Source of the DNA: Pseudopyrenochaeta lycopersici
Lineage: Eukaryota > Ascomycota > Dothideomycetes > Pleosporales > Pseudopyrenochaetaceae
DNA: 64,000 nucleotides
Direction of reading: 5' to 3'
NCBI GenBank assembly: GCA_003313425.1
Contig: NHZP01000003.1
Coordinates: 1,054,001-1,118,000, forward strand
Shown here: positions 35,168 to 45,179 of the stretch, piece after piece
How positions within the stretch are numbered: position 1 is the first letter of the stretch
Layout: the number at the start of each line of letters is the position of its first letter
Translations under genes and position numbers: made by a program
Notes under the pieces: generated by a model
Told to the model about the DNA's origin: nothing
Seen by the model: the letters and a program-made list of their open reading frames with translations, nothing else
The model's database searches: none

Positions 35168-36398
35168 ATGCTGCCAACACACTCTCTTATGCTGCCTCTC
35201 TTCGGAAGCGTCGCCACGGCCGCAAACCTGTTGGTGTCGCACTATGCGGGTACCATCAGCTCGCTGTCTTTCAACAACAATGCCCTCAAGCTGACCAGCG
35301 AGGCATCGACTGGCAACGCGTTGCCGAGCTGGATTACATACGATGGGGTGGGCAAGCAATTGTACATTCCCAGCGAGGCTCTCGCTCCCTTAACGACTGG
35401 GGACCTTATTTCGTACAAGGTCAGCAAGAATGGCAGCTCCACGCCAAGCGGAAAGGTCTCTGCTCCAATGGGTCAAGTTGCGACGATTCTGTATGGTGGT
35501 CCAGATGGGAGAAGTTTCATCGCAAACGCGCACTAGTAAGCCAGCTTGTTCGATTGAAGCCAACACATCTGACCGATGAAACAGTCACGCTGCGCAAGTG
35601 ACTACATTCAAGTTGCCTCTCAATGGTGGAGCGCCGCTCCAGTCGCTGAAGTACACGATGAGCGGCCCGGGCGTGGATCCAATACGCCAAGAGGCGCCAC
35701 ATCCGCATCACGTCCTCGTAGACCCAACTGGGCAATTTTTGCTTGTCATTGATTTGGGTGCTGATCAGATCCGCATCAACAAGATTGACGCGGCGTCCGG
35801 CAAGCTCACAGAGTGTCCCTCTGCGACGCCTGCTCCAGGTTCTGGTATCAGGCACGCTGCCTTCTGGACTCCATCTGGTGGATACTCGCGAATCCAACGA
35901 GGAAAGGAGGGCACCAAGCTCTTTGTTGTCAATGAGCTCACGAATACCGTGGCCGGTTGGAGCGTGTCGTACCCAGCAGGAGGCTGCTTAACCCTGTCCT
36001 TGAAGCAGACCCTGACTCCATACCAAGGCAACAGCTCCGCTGTCGCAGGGACCAGCGTCGGCGAGATCAAGGTCAAGGACAACTTCCTCTACAATACCAA
36101 TCGAAACGACACCAAGTTCGATGGCAGCGACTCGATCACGCAATACACCATCGCATCCGACGGCACCCTAACCTGGACGGACATCACCTCCACCTACGGC
36201 CATATTCCCCGTACCTTCGACATCAACAAGCGCGGTGATTTCCTCGCATTCGGCAACCAGGCATCTGCAAATATCGCCATTGTACCGAGAGACTGCGCAA
36301 CTGGCAAGCTAGGCAAGCTAGCAGCGAACTTGAGGGTTGGCCCCACCGGCACTCCAGGCGGCTATGAGGGTATCAGCGCCGTTGTATGGCAAGAGTAG
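35168..36398 (+). CDS. Secreted lactonase-type seven-bladed beta-propeller protein
   Basis: Two exons, 35168-35535 and 35585-36398, join to 393 aa across a 49-nt intron (donor GTAAGC, acceptor ACAG; join FIANAHY|HAAQVTTF). The start at ATG 35168 gives MLPTHSLMLPLFGSVATAA, a signal peptide. The body matches the lactonase / 3-carboxymuconate cyclase-like family: repeated blades, with PSWITYDGVGKQLYIPSE, HPHHVLVDPTGQFLLVIDLG (the hallmark), RHAAFWTPSGGY, HIPRTFDINKRGDFLAFGNQ and a C-terminal GYEGISAVVW. Family members include 6-phosphogluconolactonases and muconate cyclases, but secreted fungal forms have no settled substrate. It may act on extracellular lactones; this is inference. The gene is isolated, with no pathway partners beside it. 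Confidence 0.88.
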
Positions 36399-36832
36399 AC
36401 AATATACTAAAATGTGATGGACCATTCAGTGCGGCTAAGAGGCCCCTGTGTGTAAATAAATAGGACCTAGCCATATCTTGTGGGGTCGATGTCGCGAGAT
36501 TTACTCATCGTCAAACGGCATCAAGGATCCAATGTACATGTCAACATTGCTTGTGTAACTGCAACGTGACTGCGGAGTGCCGAGGCGCGCTTGTGTGACG
36601 GAGTGTAGCATCCTATTCATGACTTAAGGCTCACACCCCACTGTTAGTGCTCTTCATATAAGCTGCTTGCTTGAGAAATTCTCATGCCCAAGTTACCGTT
36701 ATGAAGACTTACAAGTACCTGAACCTTAGTCTTGAGCAAGCCACCAACTTGCCCTTCCATCACCGGCACTGTGCCATCACTGTGTGTGGCGGAAAGGTCA
36801 TGGGCCAAGGCCCAATGACTACTGATTCGGTT
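36399..36832. other. 3' flank of the lactonase-type gene
   Basis: AT-rich 3' UTR and terminator region without ORFs of note. Confidence 0.5.
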
Positions 36833-37289
36833 TCAGCAGTGGTTCTTTGAAGAATAGCCGTCTCTCGCTTCATTTTCTCTGACTGGTCCTGCTATTCCTG
36901 GGTGAAAGCAAAGGCGTAGGCCCAAGCGAGAATCGTACGACCTGAAGGAGGAAACATGTAAGACATTCATGCCATCCGAGATATTGAAAGGTTGTGGAGA
37001 CTCACCAATACTTTGCTCTTAATGCATGCTGAGGAGGTGCCTGTCCATATGGCTCTCCATGCTCTCCACAAGATGGCCGCCAGCTGTATCTCTTCTCAGG
37101 TTGTGTTTCAAATGATGGCGTGATACTAAACCAAAATCTCGGCAACGAAGGAAGACTATCAAATCCTGCGTCGAAGAGCTTTACTAGGTTCCCCTCGGTT
37201 AGTCCACCTTTGAGCGACGCTGGACTCATTTTCAGGTCCAAGAGTGGAGACTCTCCTCTCGACCGAACATCACTGAACCTTGTGATCAA
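36833..37289 (-). pseudogene. Possible gene remnant, unknown family
   Basis: The minus frame from about 37316 to 37002 is open and protein-like (SRGESPLLDLKMSPASLKGG, then LFDAGFDSLPSLPRFWFSI and a Trp/Arg-rich end). At 37007 it meets a good donor (GTGAGT), and an acceptor (CTTCAG, near 36943) joins it in frame to a short last exon ending SSKNHC at 36833. No good start exon was found: the frame begins at TTG with a stop further up, and the only nearby upstream minus ORF (37403-37585) does not join cleanly. Family unknown. Either the 5' exons lie further upstream or the gene is broken. Confidence 0.3.
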
Positions 37290-38872
37290 GACAAAATGCG
37301 GAACGAGAACTCAGCCCTATCTATTGAAAATATTAGGGAACAACACGAATCAAGACTAAGAAAGTGAAAGATCATGGGATTAGCTACAAGGACATCAAGT
37401 AGCTAAGGATAGGCACGCGCACACAGTGTTGGCATAAGTTGTCGACAAAGCCCACCATTGTCCAGCCTTGCGATCTTTTTCCTTCCATTTCTACAGTAAC
37501 TCGAAGTCATAACCTTCAGTATCAGAGCTCTAATGCGAGGCTCTCTGTTCCAATCCCAAATTAAAGTCTGGCGCAGCTGATGCAAAACTATCTAAATGCC
37601 TCAACTAACCGCCATGCTGCGACATACAGAATAAGATTGTGCCCTTGCCCGATACCAACATCTGGTTAATGCTCATGCCGAGAAGAGGAGCCGACTAGGA
37701 ATTTCGTAATGTCAGAGGCAGGACGAAATATCCGAGTCTCAGCGGAACAGCTACATGTAGTAAGGCTGGGGCAGTCTCTCACTGGGAGCTCGGATTCCTC
37801 CTGCGCGGGGTCAGGCTGTCAACTAGGTACTGGCATTCAACCACGTCTTTCCGGCTCTCGACACGATAAACTAATCAATTTGCGGGTGGATGAGAAAACA
37901 GCACTTACTACCGCTGTTGACTCCACCGAAAAGCCGCCCATCTGTCATATGCCGCGCCCTTTTCACAGAAGCATATCTTAAATAGCATCTGCAAGTATGA
38001 AGAGTGTTTTTGGACCACGAATTCCTGTGGTTAGGGAGGCGCTAAGGTTCAAGATTTCGTCGATGCACTCGATAAATTGGGGTTAGAACAGCATTCCGGT
38101 GCCACAGCGGCGCTCAAAGGCGTCTTTACCACAAGACATTGAGTACCAATGCTTCGGAAGATGATGAGGGATACTTAAGCATATGTTACTTACTGCAGTG
38201 CCGTCTTTTCTAGAGCAGTCATCGAACAATAAAACATCTCCTGCGTATTCTACGTACTTCCACCGGTATTTAAACCCTCCCAAACAAACTTTTCAAGTCT
38301 TAAGGCCCCGAGAGCAAGGTACATCTACCGAAGCTTGTCGTCGGGATCTTTTCCGCAGCAGCCTTGCTCTTCACTGCACTACGCGCAGTCATCAATAAGC
38401 GGATTACCCTTTTCGAACGAGCCGGAGCGCTACCGCTAGCGTAGTGAAGTAGCCGCAGAGCTACCCCATGGGGAGGTTACACTGCACCCTTGGCAACTTG
38501 AACCCCAAGAATCTCCGCAGTACGCCAATATACGGTAAGATGCCGCCAGTGGCTCTTATTCGTTGGCGCGGCCATCTCACGGCCAACGTGCGCTGTGATT
38601 CTCGTGCGCACTATGGCTGACTAGGATGATTGATGATCTTCTCGGCGGTATCACTCCCTCGGCACTGACTTCGATCCTGACTTTCCCCAGAACGACCTTT
38701 CCGGAGGAGGGAGTGATGGGCAGACCAAGCTTTATGCACCAACACCGCTTCATGGGCATATAAACTAGAAGACCCATGAGCGCCATCTTATTCATCGCAA
38801 CAACAGGATCCACATATCCTCTACTCCTTGCGTAGCTCAGTAAACGTCTCCGTTCCCTTTTTTTTTTCAAAT
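37290..38872. other. Intergenic region upstream of a sugar transporter
   Basis: No supported gene. It contains the transporter promoter, with a perfect 10-bp palindrome CCCCATGGGG at 38464-38473 and a pyrimidine/T tract just before the start (38856-38867). The minus ORF at 38577-39035 is antisense to the transporter and has no other support. Confidence 0.45.
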
Positions 38873-40510
38873 ATGGTCTGGCGCTCGTGCTACGGTCGAG
38901 GCAAGCCTTTGAGGTCCGCCATTGCAACATGCTGTCTCGCAGCATTCTTGTTCTTCGGTTACGACCAAGGTGTCTTCGGAGGTATCCTCCAGATGCCGGA
39001 CTATCTTGACCAGTTTGGGCACCCGGGTGACACAAAAACTGGTATCATCGTATCTTCCTACTGCTTGGGTGCGCTCGCAGGATGTATTCTGAATGTATTC
39101 ATCGGTGACTACTTTGGTCGGCGACGCATGGTACGTAGAATCGAAGTCTCTTCCAAACAATAATTGACATGCTCAGATCTGGATGGCCATGGGCTTCGTG
39201 CTCGTTGGCGCAACCCTTCAAACGTCTGCATTTACTGTCTCACATCTGATCATCGGCCGCGTTATAACAGGCCTGGGCACCGGCATAGACAGCTCCACTG
39301 TGCCCATGTACCAATCCGAGCTTTGCGAAAAGGAGCACCGAGGCCGTCTCGTCTCTTGGGAAGTCCTTTTCATTGGCATCGGTATTGTCCTTGCGGTAAG
39401 CATCACTTGTCTTCCAACACCAAGCAACAAAAGCTCACTCAACTCAGTACTGGATTGATTTTGGCTTTCAATACCTCCCTGGCTCCGTCGCGTGGCGTAC
39501 ACCCATCGCCATCCAGCTCGTCTTCGCTATTGCTGTCATCTTCCTTGTATATGGACTTCCTGAATCGCCTCGCTGGCTCGCCGCCCGGGGCCGTGAGGAA
39601 GAAGCTATTGAAGTCCTCTGCGCCGTTTTCGATCGTGAACGCGACGACCCTTTCATCGTCGAACAAGTCGAGGCTATTCGTGAAGCCATCTCTATCGACA
39701 GACGTGCTGGAGCACAAAAGCTCTCTGGGCTATTCAAAAATGGGAAGCTCAAGACTCGTCGCCGTGTCGTACTTGCCTGGTTCGGCTTGTTCATGAACCA
39801 AATGGTCGGGATCAACATGGTCGTCTACTACATGCCCACAGTGCTTGTCAAGAACGTTGGCCAGACACCACGTCTTGCTCAAATCATCGCTGGCTTCGTT
39901 CAGGTCATGTTCGTCATCGGCTGCTTGCTGCCTTCTCTCCGCTTGGATCAGATGGGCCGTCGCAGGACTATGATGTGGGGCTGTGGTGGCCTCGGTGTCT
40001 GCATGATGTTCATTACCGCACTACTATCACAGAAGACTAACAAAGCTGCCAATATTGGAGCTGTTGCGTTCTTCTTTCTTTACATGCTCATCTTTGGAGC
40101 CTCAATCAACGTAGTCCCCTGGGTTTACGGTCCGGAGATCCTCCCCCTAGAGGCCAGAACACGCGGCACTTCAATCTCGGTGTCGTCTCATTGGATGTGG
40201 AACTTCTTTGTTGTCATGATCACTCCTGTGCTGTAAGTCTATATACTCTTGCAACCGTTAACGGCGATAGCTCACAAATACACACAGCATCAACCGCCTC
40301 GACTGGAAGACTTACCTGATTTTCATGTGTACAAGTTTTGCCTTTGTACCCATCGTCTATTTCTTCTACCCAGAGACGTCGAACATGTCGCTCGAGGAAA
40401 TCGACAGCCTCTTTATCAAGCCCGGCGAGTTTGACTCCGAGTCCGCTGAGGAGGGTGAGTACAGAGCTCCAGGGGCCAAGGTGGACATGGTCCATGCTGA
40501 GAAGGTCTAA
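38873..40510 (+). CDS. MFS sugar transporter
   Basis: Four exons, 38873-39130, 39177-39395, 39448-40232 and 40288-40510, join in frame to 494 aa. Donors are GTACGT, GTAAGC and GTAAGT; acceptors are CTCAG, CTCAG and CACAG. Sugar-porter motifs in order: FFGYDQGVFGGILQMPDY in TM1, GDYFGRRRM in loop 2-3, RVITGLGTGIDSSTVPMYQSE, PESPRWLAARGREEEA, the NQMVGINMVVYYMPTVL region (TM7), DQMGRRRTM, VPWVYGPEILPLEARTRG, and PETSNMSLEEIDSLF after TM12. The N-terminal tail is short. It should be a plasma-membrane proton/sugar symporter. The specific sugar is unknown; the TM1 motif is of the broad GYDQGVFGG group and differs from the Hgt1-type gene at 23-25 kb. It lies 221 bp upstream of the orphan pair. Confidence 0.9.
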
Positions 40511-40731
40511 TATGACAATGAGCGCCTCATGATACTGAAGTCATTCAATATGTGAGCAAAGACTTGACTCTATGTCTAGCGTCAACTATTATGATAAGAC
40601 TTTATTGAATCATACCAAAGATCTGCTTGTCGCATGTATTTATGGTCGCGACACTCAATCTTCTACACACTCTTATTCTCGCTATACTCTGTTCTTACCA
40701 GCATCACCTTAACAGCAGAATTGTTCCCACG

Positions 40732-41403
40732 ATGCCTAATGTTCAGTTCATCAGCACCTTCCCAGAACTTCCCCCTACGACCTCTGTCGATCACGCCCAT
40801 CTCATCGATCTTGGAGTGACCGAGCAGTCTGGCGCCAAAATTCAGGATGCTATAGTCACCCTGCTGTACCAGATATCACCCAATCTTCTCACCGCCTTCC
40901 TGCAACCGAATATCAAGTACTTCAATCTCTTCGTGTCGCGCCGGGAGCCGGGGATAGTTGGTAAATTTTTCATCTATAAGATGCACAACTTGGTCAATGT
41001 AAGTGTCTTTATACATGCCATATATCTGGCACGGGATATAATTAACTCAATTCATTAGGTTGGCGTGGCCACTGACATCCCGTATAGTAGCCGAGTCAAT
41101 TTCGATAGTCTGCTACGTATGGAAATCGACAAAGATGGCCGCTGGAGAGTGACTTATGCTTCGTATCGCGATTGTTCGAGTTACGAATGGCTCGCGGTCG
41201 TGACGCCAGAGGCTGCTGCTCGGAATCTCGCGATGGGGCACAAGCAGGGAAATCCTAGGAATGATCCATACGAGCTTTGTAAAACAACCCCTAAAGAACT
41301 CGCTGACTCCATCTTGGAAAAGTGTTATTGGAATGCCGAGCAATTCTTGTTGGATGTTGCTTATGAACCTGGAAAGGAGGTCAAGGTAGAGGAGGATAAA
41401 TGA
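40732..41403 (+). CDS. Orphan-family protein A (tandem pair)
   Basis: Two exons, 40732-40998 and 41059-41403, join to 203 aa, with donor GTAAGT, acceptor CATTAG and a 60-nt phase-0 intron. There is no signal peptide or membrane helix, and I recognise no domain. It shares with its neighbour at 42237 the motifs HAHLIDLG, a QDAIVTLLY core and FLQP, similar length, and an intron at the same place. It differs in lacking the N-terminal extension of the neighbour and in ending with an acidic KEVKVEEDK tail. The second half has Trp/Tyr-rich segments (DGRWRVTYASYRDCSSYEW). It is probably a cytosolic globular protein. Function unknown. Confidence 0.72.
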
Positions 41404-42236
41404 ATATGAGCCCATGTAAATACCAATATCTAACTCTTCTTTATCAAGTCGAGTTGAATAATGCAACCATAGCTCCTGTCCGGCGCTGATTTTGATGCCT
41501 GTGTACTGTTCCCGGGCAAGTGTGCCTCCTTTCCATAAGTATAGGTGACTATGTGCACTCTATGTTCAACGAAAGTCTCTGGACGCCACAAGCATTGTAT
41601 ATCATGGTGATATTGTATTAGCATTAGATGGAGCTAGAAGAGGTCTTGAGACTTCTTTAAAGGTGGGAATGTGTACAAGTTCCCCCGTATTATCACTTCT
41701 CCTTACGTTTACTTTATGCTCATGGGTTGTTACGCACTTAACGCGGGTAGGTCTTCCAATCTCGTTTACAGCTGGTGCACCACTTTCGTCTCATCAAAAG
41801 GCCTCTTCAATAATCTTATCGCTTGTTCTCGACATCATTGGGTTTATATCATTGATTGCATTATATATTATTTAATGGCAAGTAAATCTGCCGCCATCAG
41901 ATAGTTTTCGTATGCTGATGAAAGGAATGTACAATGTACAGGGAGTGTATCCCCTCTCTGCCGTCGCACCCTCCGTCAGCGTTCGTCGACCGCTCCACTA
42001 GGACTATTCATGCAGACCTTAGGCAGAACTTCCACTGACATATTAACAAACGCCGTTAATTTTCTCATTCTCTTCACTTAAGTCCTAAAATTCACGTTCA
42101 CCGCCTAGTAACTAAAGTATCACCACTCAGCGACAGTATATGCTCTTACAAGTGTATTTATACTAGCCTCTGCGACAAACTACTTCTCTTAAATCTATCT
42201 ATAAGGCTCGAATTAGCTTTATTTCATCTTGAAAGA
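41404..42236. other. Spacer between the orphan paralogues
   Basis: This 830-bp AT-rich spacer has no supported ORF. A TATA-like element (gtatttatac) lies near 42152, about 85 bp before the second paralogue's start. Confidence 0.5.
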
Positions 42237-42920
42237 ATGGAGTGTCAGAGCAAGATCAAACACATATCGACGGATTTATACTCCGACGAATCCTCTTCTG
42301 TCAATGACGATTCGAACCAACTGTCATTCACCAACGAGTACGGGTACCTGCCAGCTAATGGTCCAGCCAAACATGCACATATCATCAATCTCGGCGAGTA
42401 TTTGAGCTTTGCCGTGGAGGAACCAACAGTCAGGCTTCAAGATGCAGTTGTTACCACGCTCTACAATGTTTCGTTCGACACCCTCAGATCGTTCCTCAGC
42501 CCCACGGTTAACGCGTTCAAGGCCATCTTCGGCAAGCGAGATACACAGCTAGTTGTATGGAGGAAAGGCCTCGAAGTCCTCGTAAGTGATTACGCTCCAC
42601 ATAAATGTCGCCGCTCACATCACTCACAGATCGGCACATTTGAGCATCATACGTCCCAGAAATTGTATGGTTTCGAGCATGTTGCAGGCTTGCTTATTGG
42701 CTATGATGGCTGCTGGCACCTCAAAACCACTGCTAGCAACGCCTACTGCAATTCAAGGTGGCCTGAAGTCTGGGCTGGCAAGTTTGAGAGCGACGGCGGC
42801 GTGTTTCGAATGACTGTCGAAGTGGAAGAGATAGAAATGGCAAAGCGAGCCTCAATATTGGCCAACAAAATGCTCAAACACAGGTTTTGGGAGCTCAAGA
42901 CAGATATCAAGGCGTCTTGA
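42237..42920 (+). CDS. Orphan-family protein B (tandem pair)
   Basis: Two exons, 42237-42581 and 42630-42920, give 211 aa. The 48-nt intron (donor GTAAGT, acceptor CTCACAG) has no stop and is a multiple of three, so the unspliced frame also reads through (227 aa). Splicing is preferred because it joins EVL to IGTFEHH at the position equivalent to the intron of protein A. Shared motifs are HAHIINLG, LQDAVVTTLY and FLSP. An N-terminal Ser/Asp-rich extension of about 40 residues is absent from protein A. The second half has DGCWHLKTTASNAYC and ends RFWELKTDIKAS. No known domain, signal peptide or membrane helix. Same unknown function class as protein A. Confidence 0.75.
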   Translation: MECQSKIKHISTDLYSDESSSVNDDSNQLSFTNEYGYLPANGPAKHAHIINLGEYLSFAVEEPTVRLQDAVVTTLYNVSFDTLRSFLSPTVNAFKAIFGKRDTQLVVWRKGLEVLVSDYAPHKCRRSHHSQIGTFEHHTSQKLYGFEHVAGLLIGYDGCWHLKTTASNAYCNSRWPEVWAGKFESDGGVFRMTVEVEEIEMAKRASILANKMLKHRFWELKTDIKAS

Positions 42921-43404
42921 TTGGTCTCGCCTGGAGGATCAAACTGAACACAGTAAGCTCCAACGAATTATTGAACGGCACAGATTTGAACTCTGGATAT
43001 GGATATGGGGGCCTAATCTATTCAAAAGTTTCGCTATGCTAAACGCATTAGGCGACATTATCGATGACTGTGTCGTTTTGGGCTGAACTTCTGAGAGAAT
43101 ATAATCTGCACGTTTAGCCAGCGGGCAATCAACTGCGGTAGTCTAGCAGCATCCTCGCAACTACATGTCAGTGGAAGCAGATACTTATCGTAATGTAATT
43201 GTGGTTTTCGTTTAAGTGCATTCAAGGTTGATTTAGGTCAATCACTCCCCTCACATCTGTCCAGGAGGCGCTCCAGGGCAGACTTGCCGGTAGTGCGAAC
43301 CAGATTCGACAGTCGATTTTTCCAACGACGCAAGACTTCTTAAAAAGTATCCGAGATTACAATTTTTATCTATTTGTTGCGAATGAAAAAGACTAGAGGT
43401 GATT
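42921..43404. other. Convergent 3' region
   Basis: Between the plus-strand orphan gene and the minus-strand GH16 gene. AT-rich, no ORF of note. Confidence 0.5.
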
Positions 43405-44501
43405 TTAGATCATCCATGCTAGGTTACACACCATCGTCGTGCCCACAAAGGCCTTTACCCATCCAAGTACGTTACTCCTCTCACCACCGTTTGCCTCAGC
43501 CTGCGCCATCAATGCCGAAGCACTAGCCGTCCACCACATACCTGTCGTGGTAGCAGTCGCCGTACCCGTTGCCGTACCGACTGTCGTCTTTGTCGCTGTC
43601 ACACTGCCACTGGCCGCGGAAGTAGACGTATTTTCCGTCGTCCCATCCTCGCCATCAATCTCGATACTCTCGTAACTCCCGCTCATATCGCCATACGTAT
43701 AGCTACTTCCTGGGTTGTAATTCACAACTTCAACCTTCTCAAGATACATTGTAAATGGTCCATCATCATAGTTTGTCTCTCCACCGGACCAGGAGATGGT
43801 GCCTTCGTCATTTGCAGGATCACCACCTGCCCATGACCCTATCCGAACATTCATCGGTGTCTGCGGATAGTTCTTCCCACCCAATGCATCTGCGTAGGCC
43901 AGAGTGCGGATGAGCGTGCCGTCAATGTACCACGTTGTCGCTGAGGATGTCCAGAGGATCGTATAGTTGCGAGTCACGGTTTGCGGGTCCGTAACTGCAT
44001 GCCATATAGCGCGGTCGTAGGATGTCGTGTTCCCCTTACCAAAGTAATTGGTTTGTACTTGCTTGCTGTCACCACCTAACCATTCCCAGTCGATTTCATC
44101 CAGGTCTGAGGACTGCAGAATCGCGCTGCTAACGATGCCAGTTCCAAGGGCGGCGCGCAGGTGGAAGGAGACTCGGCCAAAGAGAATGTGCCATTTGCTT
44201 TGGAGGGTGGGCGCGTTGCCGGATTTGGTGATTGTGAACTCAGCACCGGAGGAGGTATAGGAGACGCCATCAGCTGTCATGTTCCAATTCGCGTCATCGG
44301 CGCCTTGGGTGAAGTCATGTGTATATGTTGAGGCAGACAGTGCGGCATCGGCGGGGCATGCTATAATTGGTGTTAGTAGGAGTACAATAGCAAGATGTGG
44401 ATGCCATTACTTTTTAATGTAGGATTGCAGGATGTCGTCGTTTGAGCGAGCGTTTGAGCTGTGAAGAGCAAGGTAGCCCACGTAAGTCGGAGATATTGCA
44501 T
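43405..44501 (-). CDS. CRH-type GH16 cell-wall chitin-glucan transglycosylase, GPI-anchored
   Basis: Two exons, 44501-44411 and 44360-43405, join to 348 aa across a 50-nt intron (donor GTAATG, acceptor TATAG). Signal peptide is MQYLRLTWATLLFTAQTLA, followed by the Cys-rich start SCNPTLKTCPAD usual in CRH proteins. The catalytic motif DEIDWEWLG lies near residues 118-126, with nucleophile Glu119, Asp121 and acid/base Glu123. Substrate-cleft features include GRVSFHLRAALGTGIVSSA, TWYIDGTLIRTL and VRIGSWAGGDP. A Ser/Thr-rich stalk with VTATKTTVGTATGTATA leads to a hydrophobic C-terminus, the GPI-attachment signal (omega site probably in EANGGERS). Crh enzymes cross-link chitin to beta-glucan in the wall. 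No chitin-binding domain precedes the catalytic domain. Start chosen for the signal peptide. Confidence 0.93.
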
Positions 44502-45179
44502 AGTAAGGAAATTAGCGCTGTGTAAAGTAGACAGAGCTATCAAAAGATGAGCTACAGAAAGTAAAATTTGAAAAGAGAACGAATCAAGCTGGTACTGAGT
44601 TCTATCAGAAACCAGGGAAGGCTATACGATGCATTTCTATCAGCAATAACGACGACTTCAAACTTAAGCATCCACAGCCACCTCCGTGTGGATACGCTCA
44701 ATAGCTGCCATATCCCAGAATAGCCCCGGATGGACCTAGGCGGGACCAATTTTTCCAATCCTTCAGGGTCCGTTCGGGTATCCGAGTGTTGTGGTTCGGC
44801 GAGATGCTAAAGGGGAAGAACGCGTGGGTGCATGACGAAGCCCCGTGTGGGGCCGACGCTTTAGCGATGTTCTAGCTCCAGAACAATGAACAACACAAAA
44901 CATCAATGAAAGTACATACAATTGCTTGCAATTCCAGTTTCCGGTTTTTGTACGCTGCTCAGCCTTTATCCGACGCTCACCCCTCTCTTGATCGTTCTAG
45001 GTTCATTCAGCAGGGGCCCGCCTATTTCGCCTATATAAACCCTTCGACCTATTACCCGTCAATACTTACAATATACAACGTCGTTCTCTTGCCTCCTCTT
45101 CTGGAATATCTCAGTGGGTGCAGAGTTAGCATACTCCCGCTGCATTCCTATATATTGACTCTCTGAGCAGGAAGCTCAT
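44502..45179. other. Intergenic region with an unpaired plus-strand TATA element
   Basis: It holds the GH16 promoter (minus). On the plus strand TATATAAA at 45032-45039 is followed by a pyrimidine-rich leader-like stretch (about 45075-45100) but no plus-strand gene starts downstream; instead the decayed NLR 3' end begins at 45.18 kb. Confidence 0.4.
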
